Part shown: piece by piece, positions 52,233 to 60,439 of the stretch
Position numbering within the stretch: position 1 is the stretch's first letter
Layout of the letters: every line of letters begins with the position of its first letter
DNA from: Chryseobacterium culicis
GTDB taxonomy: Bacteria > Bacteroidota > Bacteroidia > Flavobacteriales > Weeksellaceae
Assembly (NCBI RefSeq): GCF_002979755.1
Contig: NZ_PCPP01000001.1
Span: forward strand, 280,665 to 344,664
DNA length: 64,000 nucleotides
Direction of reading: 5' to 3'
Notes under the pieces: generated by a model
Told to the model about the DNA's origin: nothing
Databases searched by the model: none
Seen by the model: only the letters and a program-made list of their open reading frames with translations
Translations under genes and position numbers: made by a program

Positions 52233-53303
52233 ATGATAATTCAAAAAACTGAAAACTCCAGAATTTCTACATTTGACCCTAACAATTTTTCATTTGGTGG
52301 TACTTTCATTGATCATATGATTATTTGTGAGTATGAAGACGGAAAATGGGGAGATGTAAAATTAGTTCCTTACGGTCCGATTCCATTTACACCTGCCATG
52401 ATGGGAGTAAACTATGGACAAGCTTGTTTTGAAGGTATGAAAGCCTATAAAGACAAAGACGGACAGGTTTTCCTTTTCAGGCCTGAAAAGAATTTTGAAC
52501 GTATCAATAAGTCCGCAAAGCGTCTTGCTATGCCTGAAGTGACTGAAGAAATGTTTTTAGACGGATTAAAGGCGTTAGTAGATATTGACAGAGAGTGGAT
52601 TCCACAGGGGGAAGGAATGTCTCTTTATATCAGACCTTTGATTTTTGCTACAGAGGAAGCTTTGAAAGCAAGAGTATCTAATAAATATATGTTTGCCATC
52701 GTTGCAACACCTGCGAAAAGCTACTATTCTGAGCCGGTATCTGTAAAAATCTCTGATCACTATTCAAGAGCTGCAAACGGAGGGGTAGGTTCTGCTAAAG
52801 CTGCAGGTAATTACGCTGCTTCTTTCTATCCGACACAGTTGGCAATTGAAGAAGGTTACGAGCAAATTATCTGGACAGATGATGCTACTCACGAATATTT
52901 CGAAGAGAGTGGTACAATGAACGTATTTGTTAGAATTAACGATACAATCTATACACCTCCAACATCTGAGAAAATCCTTGACGGAGTAACAAGAGACAGC
53001 TTCATTCAGTTAGCTAAGAAAAGAGGAATTGAAGTAAAAATAGAACCAATTCCTGTGAAAACAGTAATTGAAGCTTTAAAGAATGGAGAGCTTAAAGAAG
53101 TATGGGGAGTAGGTACTGCAGTAGTAACCACTCAATTCCAGGCTTTAGGATACCAAGGTGAAAAATTGGAGCTTCCAAGATTATCTGACGAAGAAAGCTA
53201 TGCTGCACTTCTTAAGAAAGACTTGGTAGATTTACAAAACAACTTATCTGAAGATCCTTTCGGATGGAGAGTTACAGTAGATCACGCTTTAGAAACAGTA
53301 TAA
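52233..53303 (+). CDS. ilvE: branched-chain amino acid aminotransferase
   Basis: 356 residues, the longer class IV branched-chain aminotransferase type. It makes Leu, Ile and Val from their keto acids with PLP. Seen: GVNYGQACFEGMKAYK, VFLFRPEKNFERINKS, SLYIRPLIFATEE, GGVGSAKAAGNYAAS (PLP Lys), EESGTMNVFVRIND, SEKILDGVTRDSF and VWGVGTAVVTTQFQ. It stands alone with its own promoter and terminator; other ilv genes are not near. Confidence 0.95.
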   Translation: MIIQKTENSRISTFDPNNFSFGGTFIDHMIICEYEDGKWGDVKLVPYGPIPFTPAMMGVNYGQACFEGMKAYKDKDGQVFLFRPEKNFERINKSAKRLAMPEVTEEMFLDGLKALVDIDREWIPQGEGMSLYIRPLIFATEEALKARVSNKYMFAIVATPAKSYYSEPVSVKISDHYSRAANGGVGSAKAAGNYAASFYPTQLAIEEGYEQIIWTDDATHEYFEESGTMNVFVRINDTIYTPPTSEKILDGVTRDSFIQLAKKRGIEVKIEPIPVKTVIEALKNGELKEVWGVGTAVVTTQFQALGYQGEKLELPRLSDEESYAALLKKDLVDLQNNLSEDPFGWRVTVDHALETV

Positions 53304-53323
53304 TAGGATATAAATAACTATAT

Positions 53324-53350
53324 AAAAGCCGGGTTTTTCCCGGCTTTTTT
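53324..53350 (+). terminator. intrinsic terminator of ilvE
   Basis: AAAAGCCGGG pairs with CCCGGCTTTT over a T loop, followed by TTTTTT. Confidence 0.9.
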
Positions 53351-53473
53351 GTATCTATGTATTCAAGTGTTATGTAGGAATGGTTTTATGGAAGATAATA
53401 TATTGTTACATGCACACATTTCTTTGTCAAGTTTTGTAATTGATTCGCGAAATGTGTATTTTCGCAAAAGTTT

Positions 53474-53986
53474 ATGAAAAAAATACTCTTCATATCAGCC
53501 ATAAGCCTGTTGAGCTGCAACAGAAATGCACAGACGGCTCATCCTCCTGTAGGGGGTGTTTTAAGCCAAAAAGATCTGGATGTTTCTAGAAACAGGATGA
53601 AAAATCTTAATGCTATAGAACGGGGCCAGATTCAGGATTGGATCAGCGGTCAGTCTGTAAAGTATTATCCTACGCAGCTGAATTATTGGGTGACAGTGGA
53701 GGGCTATGATCAAAGGGAAAGAAGAAAGGATGAAACAACAATTTCTTATTCTTATGATCTGTACGATTTTGACCAGACTAAAATATACGATCAGCCTTTT
53801 GAAAGAAGAGATGCCAGATTCGGGCATTTTGATGAACTGAGAGCGGTGGAGAATGCTTTGCGTTTTATACGTGATGGAGAGGAAGTAACGCTTTTGGTAC
53901 CGTCTTCTTTGGCTTACGGAACCTACGGAGACGAAAAGAAAATAGATAACGATATTCCATTAATCATAAAATTAAAAGCTCTATAA
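53474..53986 (+). CDS. gldI: gliding-motility-associated lipoprotein GldI (FKBP-type prolyl isomerase)
   Basis: 170 residues with a lipoprotein signal (SAISLLSC-N, lipid-modified Cys about residue 15). The mature part is an FKBP fold: YWVTVEGYDQRERRKDETTI, YSYDLYDFDQTKIYD, FVDELRAVENALRFIRDGEE region, and LLVPSSLAYGTYGDEKKIDN. GldI is known from Flavobacterium gliding, where it may help fold Gld/Spr proteins needed for gliding and type IX secretion. It lies 3 bases before a second prolyl isomerase gene. Confidence 0.92.
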   Translation: MKKILFISAISLLSCNRNAQTAHPPVGGVLSQKDLDVSRNRMKNLNAIERGQIQDWISGQSVKYYPTQLNYWVTVEGYDQRERRKDETTISYSYDLYDFDQTKIYDQPFERRDARFGHFDELRAVENALRFIRDGEEVTLLVPSSLAYGTYGDEKKIDNDIPLIIKLKAL

Positions 53987-53989
53987 TAC

Positions 53990-55105
53990 ATGAAATTGTT
54001 TAACAAGAATATAATTCTGGCAGCGGCAAGTATTTCGCTGATGAGTTGTACCCCAATTTATAAAAAAATGAACGTAGACAAAGAAACTTACGAAGGTCTT
54101 AATGACGGACTTTATGCCAATCTTCAAACTACAAAAGGTAACCTGATTGTAAAGTTTGAGGACAAGAAAGCACCAGTAACTGTAGCCAACTTTATCGGTC
54201 TTGCAGAAGGGAAAATCGACAACAAAGCTAAGGCTAAGGGAGTTCCTTACTATGACGGAACTATTTTCCACAGAGTGATCAAAGATTTCATGATCCAAGG
54301 GGGAGACCCTAAAGGAACTGGAGCAGGTGATCCTGGATATAAATTCGAGGATGAAAGAAATGACCTTAAACACACAGGAAAAGGTATTCTTTCTATGGCA
54401 AACTCAGGACCGAATACCAATGGTTCTCAGTTTTTCATCACGGAGGTGGCTACACCTTGGTTAGACGGAAGACACACCATCTTCGGAAAAGTGGTAAAAG
54501 GAAATGATGTGATTGATGCTATCGCTAACGTTGAAAAAGGAGCTCAGGATAAACCTAAAACAGATATCGTTTTAGAAAAAGTTTCTGTTTTCAGCAAAGG
54601 TGACGAGTACAAGCACTACGATGCAGCTAAGACTTTCAACGAAGGAAAAGCTAAAATTGCAGAAAATAATAAAGCTTTTATTGCTAAAGAAGAAGCTGAA
54701 AAGAAGAAAAAAGAAGAAGAATTCAAAGCTAACCAGGAGAAATTGGTTGAAAACCTAAAAGCTGGTATGCAGAAAACGGAATCAGGTCTTTACTATAAAA
54801 TCACAAAAACTGCTGACGGTAAAGCTCCAAAAGCGGGTGACAATGTATCTGTACACTATGCAGGTAAATTGGTAGACGGAACAGAATTTGATTCTTCATT
54901 CAAGAGAAACGAGCCTATCGAAATTCCAATCGGAATGGGAAGAGTAATCAAAGGATGGGATGAAGGTATCCTATTGTTGAAAGAAGGTGAAACTGCTACT
55001 TTATTGATCCCGCCGGCAATGGCTTACGGAGAAAGAGGGGCAGGAGGAGTGATCCCGCCAAACTCTTGGTTAGTTTTCGATGTTGAGCTTGTAAAAGTAA
55101 AATAA
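53990..55105 (+). CDS. dual cyclophilin-FKBP prolyl isomerase lipoprotein
   Basis: 371 residues. The lipoprotein signal has LMSC (Cys about residue 20). Residues 35-205 are a cyclophilin (VANFIGLAEGK, GTIFHRVIKDFMIQGGDPKG, NTNGSQFFITEVATPWLDGR). Then a Lys/Glu coiled linker (about 215-265) and an FKBP domain (267-371: GDNVSVHYAGKLVDGTEFDS, GWDEGILLLKEGE, IPPAMAYGERGAGGVIPPNS). Dual-family immunophilins of this cyclophilin-first type are known in flavobacteria. It is co-transcribed with gldI (3-base gap) and likely acts in the periplasm on outer-membrane or exported proteins. Confidence 0.93.
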   Translation: MKLFNKNIILAAASISLMSCTPIYKKMNVDKETYEGLNDGLYANLQTTKGNLIVKFEDKKAPVTVANFIGLAEGKIDNKAKAKGVPYYDGTIFHRVIKDFMIQGGDPKGTGAGDPGYKFEDERNDLKHTGKGILSMANSGPNTNGSQFFITEVATPWLDGRHTIFGKVVKGNDVIDAIANVEKGAQDKPKTDIVLEKVSVFSKGDEYKHYDAAKTFNEGKAKIAENNKAFIAKEEAEKKKKEEEFKANQEKLVENLKAGMQKTESGLYYKITKTADGKAPKAGDNVSVHYAGKLVDGTEFDSSFKRNEPIEIPIGMGRVIKGWDEGILLLKEGETATLLIPPAMAYGERGAGGVIPPNSWLVFDVELVKVK

Positions 55106-55125
55106 TTGAATCCTTTTTAAAATAT

Positions 55126-55154
55126 AAAGCCGTTCCGATAAGGACGGCTTTTTT
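55126..55154 (+). terminator. terminator of the gldI-immunophilin operon
   Basis: AAAGCCGT pairs with ACGGCTTT, followed by TTTT. Confidence 0.85.
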
Positions 55155-55271
55155 AGTTTAAATATATTCTGTAACGATCTGCGTATATGTTGCGACCCAT
55201 TTTAATATCTGGAAAGTGTAATAATTTTTCCCGTAAAAAATAATCTTAAAATCTGTAATAACTATTAAAAA

Positions 55272-55847
55272 ATGAAAACCCAATCACTTCTGTTTCTTTT
55301 TGTTCTGCTGTCGATGATGACTTTTTCGCAGACCAGGACAAATCCTGACGATGCCGCGATAAAAAAATCACTTACTTATTTTGTGAAAAGTATTCAATCT
55401 AAACAGATAGATCAGGCGGTAAGCTGTATATATCCAAAATTCTTTACCATCATTTCAAAAGAGCAGATGACACAAATTTTGAATATGACTTACAATAATC
55501 CATTCATGAAAATTGAAGTACAGGATTTCAAGTTCGGAAATATTGAAAAACCTGAACTCATTACGGGTGAGTATTTTTCTATTGCCCAGTATTTTTTGAA
55601 ACTGAAATGTAGTGTCAGTTCATTAAATGAGGATATGAAAAAGAAAATGAGCAGCGCCTTAACCGCTAAATATGGTGCAAATAATGTGAAATATCTGGCT
55701 AACGAAAGTTCATATCTCATCAACGCCACTATGAAAGCCTGTGCGGTTTCAAAAGATAAAAAGACTTGGAAGTTTGTCGTTCTTGAAAAGGAATATAAAA
55801 AAGAACTGGTGAAAATCTTACCAAAGAAAGTTCTTGATAAATTTTAA
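55272..55847 (+). CDS. exported protein of unknown function
   Basis: 191 residues with a signal peptide (LLFLFVLLSMMTFSQ). The mature domain is small, mixed helical and strand-like, rich in Lys, with no catalytic motif recognised. It resembles small NTF2-like or DUF-type periplasmic proteins in length (about 170 residues mature) but no family is claimed. It stands alone with a terminator. Confidence 0.75.
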   Translation: MKTQSLLFLFVLLSMMTFSQTRTNPDDAAIKKSLTYFVKSIQSKQIDQAVSCIYPKFFTIISKEQMTQILNMTYNNPFMKIEVQDFKFGNIEKPELITGEYFSIAQYFLKLKCSVSSLNEDMKKKMSSALTAKYGANNVKYLANESSYLINATMKACAVSKDKKTWKFVVLEKEYKKELVKILPKKVLDKF

Positions 55848-55876
55848 AATGGTAAGCAGTAACCTTAGCTTTAAAA

Positions 55877-55905
55877 TAAAACCGTCCTGGAAAAGACGGT
55901 TTTTT
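55877..55905 (+). terminator. intrinsic terminator
   Basis: AAACCGTC pairs with GACGGTTT, followed by TTTT. Confidence 0.85.
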
Positions 55906-55996
55906 GTTGCTCATAAATACCGTAAAAATACGGATTTCGGTAAGGCTTTATTACCTCTATCTTTATCCTGCACTTATAAAAAACAAAATAGAAAAT

Positions 55997-56218
55997 ATGT
56001 TTGATCTGAATTACGACCAAATAAAGAAGGAAATAGAATCTGAAGTATGTAAAGAACACAATATGCATCCGGAGTTTGTAAAAACAGATGAAGGCTTCGG
56101 AATAAAAGCCTGCTGTGAACCTTTCAGAGAAGAACTGGTTGCAAAATCCGGAAATATGATTGAAGAAGAAACCAAAAAGATCCTTGATGAAATGATGAAG
56201 GATCTGTTTAAAGAATAA
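55997..56218 (+). CDS. small hypothetical protein
   Basis: 73 residues from the ATG at 55997. The longer in-frame extension to 55904 is unlikely because it starts inside the preceding terminator region. Soluble, acidic, with three Cys (VCKEH, then KACCEPF). The pattern DLNYDQIKKEIESEVCKEHN, then HPEFVKTDEGFGIKACCEP and a C-terminal helix, recurs in small Bacteroidota proteins (from memory), but I cannot give a function. Confidence 0.7.
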   Translation: MFDLNYDQIKKEIESEVCKEHNMHPEFVKTDEGFGIKACCEPFREELVAKSGNMIEEETKKILDEMMKDLFKE

Positions 56219-56253
56219 GTTTTTACGATGTTAAGATAACTTTGTTATCACAG

Positions 56254-56281
56254 AGCTGCTCCGGAGGGGGTAGCTTTTTTG
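56254..56281 (+). terminator. terminator of the small hypothetical gene
   Basis: AGCTGCTCC pairs with GGGGTAGCT (two G-U pairs) over GGAG, followed by TTTTT. Confidence 0.75.
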
Positions 56282-56336
56282 TTGGAAGTACTGAATGTTA
56301 TTGTTGGAGATATAATAATTGGGAAGGATTGTAAAC

Positions 56337-56366
56337 AAAAAACCGCCCTGTTTGGGGCGGTTTTTT
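56337..56366. terminator. bidirectional terminator before the small membrane protein gene
   Basis: AAAACCGCCC pairs with GGGCGGTTTT; A and T runs on both sides. Confidence 0.88.
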
Positions 56367-56398
56367 CAGTAAAAATAAATTGAAAGTTATATGTTTTG

Positions 56399-56638
56399 TT
56401 ATTTTTTCTTCATACTTGTTCCGGCTAGGGAACTGATGAATACAAGGCCAAACCCGATATAGGCAGCAAATGCCGTCAGGTATATAATTAAGCTGTTAAA
56501 GCTTGGTTTTGTGGCGTATACCAACACAGAAAATGCAGCAAAACTCAACACCAACAGTAGGCTCCATATATGCAATTTTGCAGCATCTTCATTTCTCTTA
56601 AAAATCATTTCAAAAAACGCTCTCATCATTACTAACAT
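56399..56638 (-). CDS. small membrane protein of unknown function
   Basis: 79 residues with two membrane helices (HIWSLLLVLSFAAFSVLVYA and LIIYLTAFAAYIGFGLVFIS) and a basic tail MKKK. ATG codons at residues 1, 4 and 5 are all possible starts. No family is recognised. It stands alone with a terminator 33 bases after the stop on its strand. Confidence 0.7.
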   Translation of the reverse strand: MLVMMRAFFEMIFKRNEDAAKLHIWSLLLVLSFAAFSVLVYATKPSFNSLIIYLTAFAAYIGFGLVFISSLAGTSMKKK

Positions 56639-57180
56639 TTTAAGGGTTATACAATTAATTAAAAAATAAAGGCGTAATCATCACGGTAAAAAGAATAAAT
56701 TCCTTTACTGGGCTAAGGTTCACGATGACTTTGCCATTTATTTATATCGTTACACCGGGCTGAAAGTCCGGGAAATTTTTGTTTTTTTTGAATCAATAAA
56801 GATTCTTTGTTATTGTGATACCAGTTAGATACGGGGTGCAAAATTGCTGTGAAAAACTAACGGGGGTTAATTAATCACGAACCCGTATCTTGTACGGCAT
56901 CGTAGAAAAAAAAGGATTCATATACTAGATATGAACTTGAATCAGTGGAAAAACTGAAAATCCACAGAAAACCTCTTTTCTCATCCTTAGTGTTTTTTTA
57001 ATTTTTTCTCAATATTTTACATGCTAATATCATGCCAAAGTTATATATTCGCGATCAACACTCTGTTTCACGGGATTGATAAAGCCTGTGTTGAAACGTG
57101 TTTTTATCTATTATTTCCTTAAACGAAGAAAAATTTTCTGTTTTTCCTGCTTGGTAATTTGAAACGTAGAAAATATTACG
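56639..57180. other. 542-bp intergenic region with two inverted repeats
   Basis: At 56755-56771, CCGGGCT pairs with AGTCCGG over GAA and is followed by a T-rich run, a rightward terminator without a gene before it. At 56828-56889, GATACGGG pairs with CCCGTATC across 46 bases; TACG-GCAT-CGTA lies just after (about 56893-56904). This may be a structured RNA. No known RNA family is recognised and no gene is called. Confidence 0.4.
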
Positions 57181-57238
57181 GTGAAAATTTTTTATATATT
57201 TCTAATACGATCAGAAAAGTTTAGAAATGAAGATGGAG

Positions 57239-57676
57239 GTTTATTTAAAGTAAAACAGACTAAGCACGTTCCTATTAAATTTGTGTTATCTGTGAAATCA
57301 TTTGTGGTATTTGTGTTTAATCTTAAAACCACTAATAACACAAATATCTTTGCACTAATTTCACAAATAAAAGATGTGAAACTCATTCATCAAACACAGA
57401 CTCAATCATCAATATCAATCTGTGAAATCCGTGGTTATAAAGTTTCGGCAAAAGCCATTGATGAGGGTTTATTTAAAGTAAACAGACTAAAGCCTATTCC
57501 TATTAAATTTGTGTTATCTGTGAAATCATTTGTGATATTTGTGTTTAATCTTAAAACCACTAATAACACTAATATCTTTACACTAATTTCACAAATAGGA
57601 AAAGTGAAATTCATTGATAAAAAATATAGGTATACAGACTAAGGTTCGTTCCTATTGAATGTAAGAGTTGTGTTCT
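57239..57676. repeat. tandem intergenic repeats: two copies of about 150 bp plus a partial third
   Basis: Copy 1 (57239-57390) and copy 2 (57466-57618) share GGTTTATTTAAAGTAAA, TTCCTATTAAATTTGTGTTA, TCTGTGAAATCATTTGTG and a long stretch ending in ACTAATTTCACAAATA, with only scattered differences. A truncated third copy starts near 57636 (CAGACTAAGGTTCGTTCCTA). Unit period is about 227 bases. A 153-codon frame across this region is merely the translation of the repeat. Similar TCTGTGAAATC/TTTGTG repeats are common between Bacteroidota genes (from memory). Confidence 0.75.
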
Positions 57677-57688
57677 ATTAAAAAAAGA

Positions 57689-57712
57689 AAAACCGCCTTT
57701 ACAGACGGTTTT
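57689..57712 (-). terminator. terminator of the M28 gene cluster
   Basis: AAAACCG and CGGTTTT stem (57689-57712); on the reverse strand it is followed by a T-rich tail. The stop of the first M28 gene lies just upstream on that strand. Confidence 0.8.
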
Positions 57713-57717
57713 GTGTT

Positions 57718-59076
57718 TTACCAGTTTTTATCAATCATATAAATAATCTGTGTCAAAGCGGTGGCACCCAATAAAAGCTCTCTTCGGTTCACTTTTTCAA
57801 AAGTATCTTCTTCTGTGTGGTGAATATCGAAGTAGCGTTGAGAATCCGGCATCAGTTCAGCTGCAGGAATGCCCATGTCGTGAAGCGGATAGAGATCCGT
57901 TCCTGAAAAACGCTCTTCAAAATTGTAAACTCCATAGGGAAGGAATAGGCTTGACCAGCTTTTAATCTGATTTCTTTTGGCATCATCCATATCCAGAGCA
58001 ATTCCTCGTGGTGCAAAGCCTCCGGCATCTGTTTCGATGGCAAAAAGATGTTTTTCATTCTTCTCTTTTACCGTTTTACCGTATTGGATTCCGCCTTTTA
58101 CACCGTTTTCTTCATTGGCGAAGCAGACTACTCTGATGGTGTGATTATTTTGTAATCCTAACTTTTTAAAAGTTCGTAATACTTCAATGCTCTGAACAAT
58201 TCCGGCACCATCATCATGAGCACCTTCACCTACATCCCAGGAATCAAGATGTCCGCCTACCACAATAACGCTTTGGTCTTTTTTACCTGTGATTTCTCCG
58301 ATTACAGAGTGGGAAAGTTTTTCCCCTTTCATTCCACAGTTGGAATTAAGTTTAGCCATGATTTTCTGGCCTTTCAATAAAACTTCCAGTTCATCTGCAG
58401 TAGTGCTTCCGATGGCTACGGCGGGTATTTTAGATACTTTATCTTCATAGCGCATTGCTCCGGTGTGTGGAACATCGTCAAAGGCAGAAGAGAGTGATCT
58501 GATGATGGCAAATTTTCCACCTTTTTTTGCTGTTAATGAAGCTGCTGTTGTTCTGTATTTTGCAGCGTCACCGTATCCTTTGAAAGTCTCTATGAATGAC
58601 TGGCTGAAAGGGTAGTTGAAGAATACAATTTTATCTTTTACTTTTTCAGCGGGAAGTTTATCATATTCTTCCATAGATTTTACCATGATGATTTCTCCCG
58701 AAATATCTTTTCCTCCGGTTCCTTCAGAATTTCCAAGAGAAAGCATTTTAAGGCTTTTCCATTTTCCGTTAGAAGCCTGGATGTGCAGGGATTCTTTTCC
58801 TCTTACCCATACCGGAACCATTACTTCCTGAAGCCATACTTTATCAGCTCCGGCATCACGAAGTTTCTGTTCTGCCCATTTTACGGACTTTTCATAGGCT
58901 TCAGAACCGCTTAAACGGTGGCCTATATTTTTTGTAAGCTCTCTGAGCTCTGTATATCCTTTTCCGTTGTTCAGGATTTCTGTGGAGATCTTTCTGAACT
59001 GGATGGAGTCTTCTTTAGACTGGCCAAAAGCAGCCATTCCAAAAAGCAATAATGAAGTTCCTAATATCTTTTTCAT
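57718..59076 (-). CDS. exported M28 family metallopeptidase, copy 1
   Basis: 452 residues from the ATG giving MKKILGTSLLLFGMAAFGQ (signal peptide). A longer in-frame start overlapping the neighbour's stop is not preferred. The M28 zinc residues are present: His and Asp in GGHLDSWDVGEGAHDDGAG, general base and ligand Glu in CFANEENGVKG, Asp in IETDAGGF, and His in DIHHTEEDT. It is an aminopeptidase-like exopeptidase of the periplasm or outside. It is about 85-90% identical by eye to the neighbouring copy 2, with nearly the same signal peptide, so a recent tandem duplication. Confidence 0.92.
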   Translation of the reverse strand: MKKILGTSLLLFGMAAFGQSKEDSIQFRKISTEILNNGKGYTELRELTKNIGHRLSGSEAYEKSVKWAEQKLRDAGADKVWLQEVMVPVWVRGKESLHIQASNGKWKSLKMLSLGNSEGTGGKDISGEIIMVKSMEEYDKLPAEKVKDKIVFFNYPFSQSFIETFKGYGDAAKYRTTAASLTAKKGGKFAIIRSLSSAFDDVPHTGAMRYEDKVSKIPAVAIGSTTADELEVLLKGQKIMAKLNSNCGMKGEKLSHSVIGEITGKKDQSVIVVGGHLDSWDVGEGAHDDGAGIVQSIEVLRTFKKLGLQNNHTIRVVCFANEENGVKGGIQYGKTVKEKNEKHLFAIETDAGGFAPRGIALDMDDAKRNQIKSWSSLFLPYGVYNFEERFSGTDLYPLHDMGIPAAELMPDSQRYFDIHHTEEDTFEKVNRRELLLGATALTQIIYMIDKNW

Positions 59077-59078
59077 TG

Positions 59079-60437
59079 TTACCAATTTTTATCAATCATA
59101 TAAATAAGTTGTGTCATCACCGCAGAGCCAAGTAACAGTTCTCTTCGGTTGACTTTTTCAAAAGTGTCTTCTTCCGTATGGTGAATATCGAAATAACGCT
59201 GTGGATCGGGTACCAGCTCAGCTGTGGGCACTCCCATTTCGTGGAGCGGAGCAATATCTGATCCTGAATATTTACCTTCAAAATTATAAACGCCATAAGG
59301 TAAAAAAAGATTTATCCAGCTTTTGATCTGGTTTCTTTGAGGTTCATTCATTTCCAGAGAAATTCCCCGTGGTGAAAAACCTCCTGCATCCGATTCTATG
59401 GCAAAAAGATGTTTCTCATTGTTTTCTTTGACAACTTTACCATATTGTTTGCCTCCTTTTGTTCCATTTTCTTCATTGGCAAAACAAACAGCACGGATGG
59501 TGTGATTATTCTGAATTCCTAATTTTTTAAAAGTTCTTAATACTTCAATACTCTGTACAATTCCGGCTCCGTCATCATGAGCGCCTTCACCTACATCCCA
59601 GGAATCCAGGTGTCCGCCGACAACAATTACGCTTTGGTCTTTTTTGCCTGTGATTTCTCCGATCACGGAGTGGGAACGTTTTTCCCCTTTCATTCCACAG
59701 TTGGAATTGAGTTTAGCAGTGACTTTCTGACTTTTCAAAAGAACTTCCAGCTCATCAGCAGAGGTATTTCCTATAGTGACGGCCGGTATTTTTGAAGTGT
59801 TCTCGTCATAACGCATGTTTCCTGTATGAGGAACATCATCGAAAGCAGAAGAAAGCGACCGGATGATAGCAAATTTACCTCCTTTTTGAGCGGTCAATGA
59901 AGCGGCTGTTCTTCTGTAAGGACTTGCGTCACGGTAAGAAATAAATGTCTGTACATTTTCCTGATGAAAAGGGTAGTTGAAAAATACAATTTTACCCTTT
60001 ACTTTTTCTGCGGGAAGTTGATCATATTCTTCCAATGATTTTACCATAATAATATCACCGGAGAGATCTTTTCCTCCCGTTCCCTCAGAATTTCCAAGGG
60101 AAAGCATTTTCATACTTTTCCATTTTCCATTAGAAGTTTGAATGTGGAGTGATTCTTTTCCTCTTACCCAAACCGGAATCATCACTTCCTGAAGCCATAC
60201 TTTATCAGCTCCGGCATCACGAAGTTTCTGAGCTGCCCATTGTACTGATTTTTCATAGGCTTCAGAACCACTTAGACGATGCCCTATATTTTTGGTGAGT
60301 TCTTTCAATTCATTGTATCCTTTACCATTATTCAGAATTTCAGTGGAAATCTTTTTGAATTGGATGGAGTCTTCTTTAGACTGACCAAAAGCAGCCATTC
60401 CAAAAAGCAATAATGAGGTTCCTAATATCTTTTTCAT
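59079..60437 (-). CDS. exported M28 family metallopeptidase, copy 2
   Basis: 452 residues with the same signal peptide and all M28 metal and catalytic residues as copy 1 (GGHLDSWDVGEGAHDDGAG, ANEENGTKGG, ESDAGGF, HHTEEDT). The stop codon is followed after two bases by the start of copy 1, and it lies 2 bases from copy 3, so the three are one operon read leftward. Differences from copy 1 cluster in the middle third (SFIETFKGYG versus ENVQTFISYR region), which may alter substrate choice. Confidence 0.92.
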   Translation of the reverse strand: MKKILGTSLLLFGMAAFGQSKEDSIQFKKISTEILNNGKGYNELKELTKNIGHRLSGSEAYEKSVQWAAQKLRDAGADKVWLQEVMIPVWVRGKESLHIQTSNGKWKSMKMLSLGNSEGTGGKDLSGDIIMVKSLEEYDQLPAEKVKGKIVFFNYPFHQENVQTFISYRDASPYRRTAASLTAQKGGKFAIIRSLSSAFDDVPHTGNMRYDENTSKIPAVTIGNTSADELEVLLKSQKVTAKLNSNCGMKGEKRSHSVIGEITGKKDQSVIVVGGHLDSWDVGEGAHDDGAGIVQSIEVLRTFKKLGIQNNHTIRAVCFANEENGTKGGKQYGKVVKENNEKHLFAIESDAGGFSPRGISLEMNEPQRNQIKSWINLFLPYGVYNFEGKYSGSDIAPLHEMGVPTAELVPDPQRYFDIHHTEEDTFEKVNRRELLLGSAVMTQLIYMIDKNW

Positions 60438-60439
60438 TG

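Noticed and set aside
57181..57642. 153-codon open frame with an internal duplication
   Set aside because: It is the translation of the tandem intergenic repeat; its repeats are repeats of DNA, and no start context or protein family was seen.
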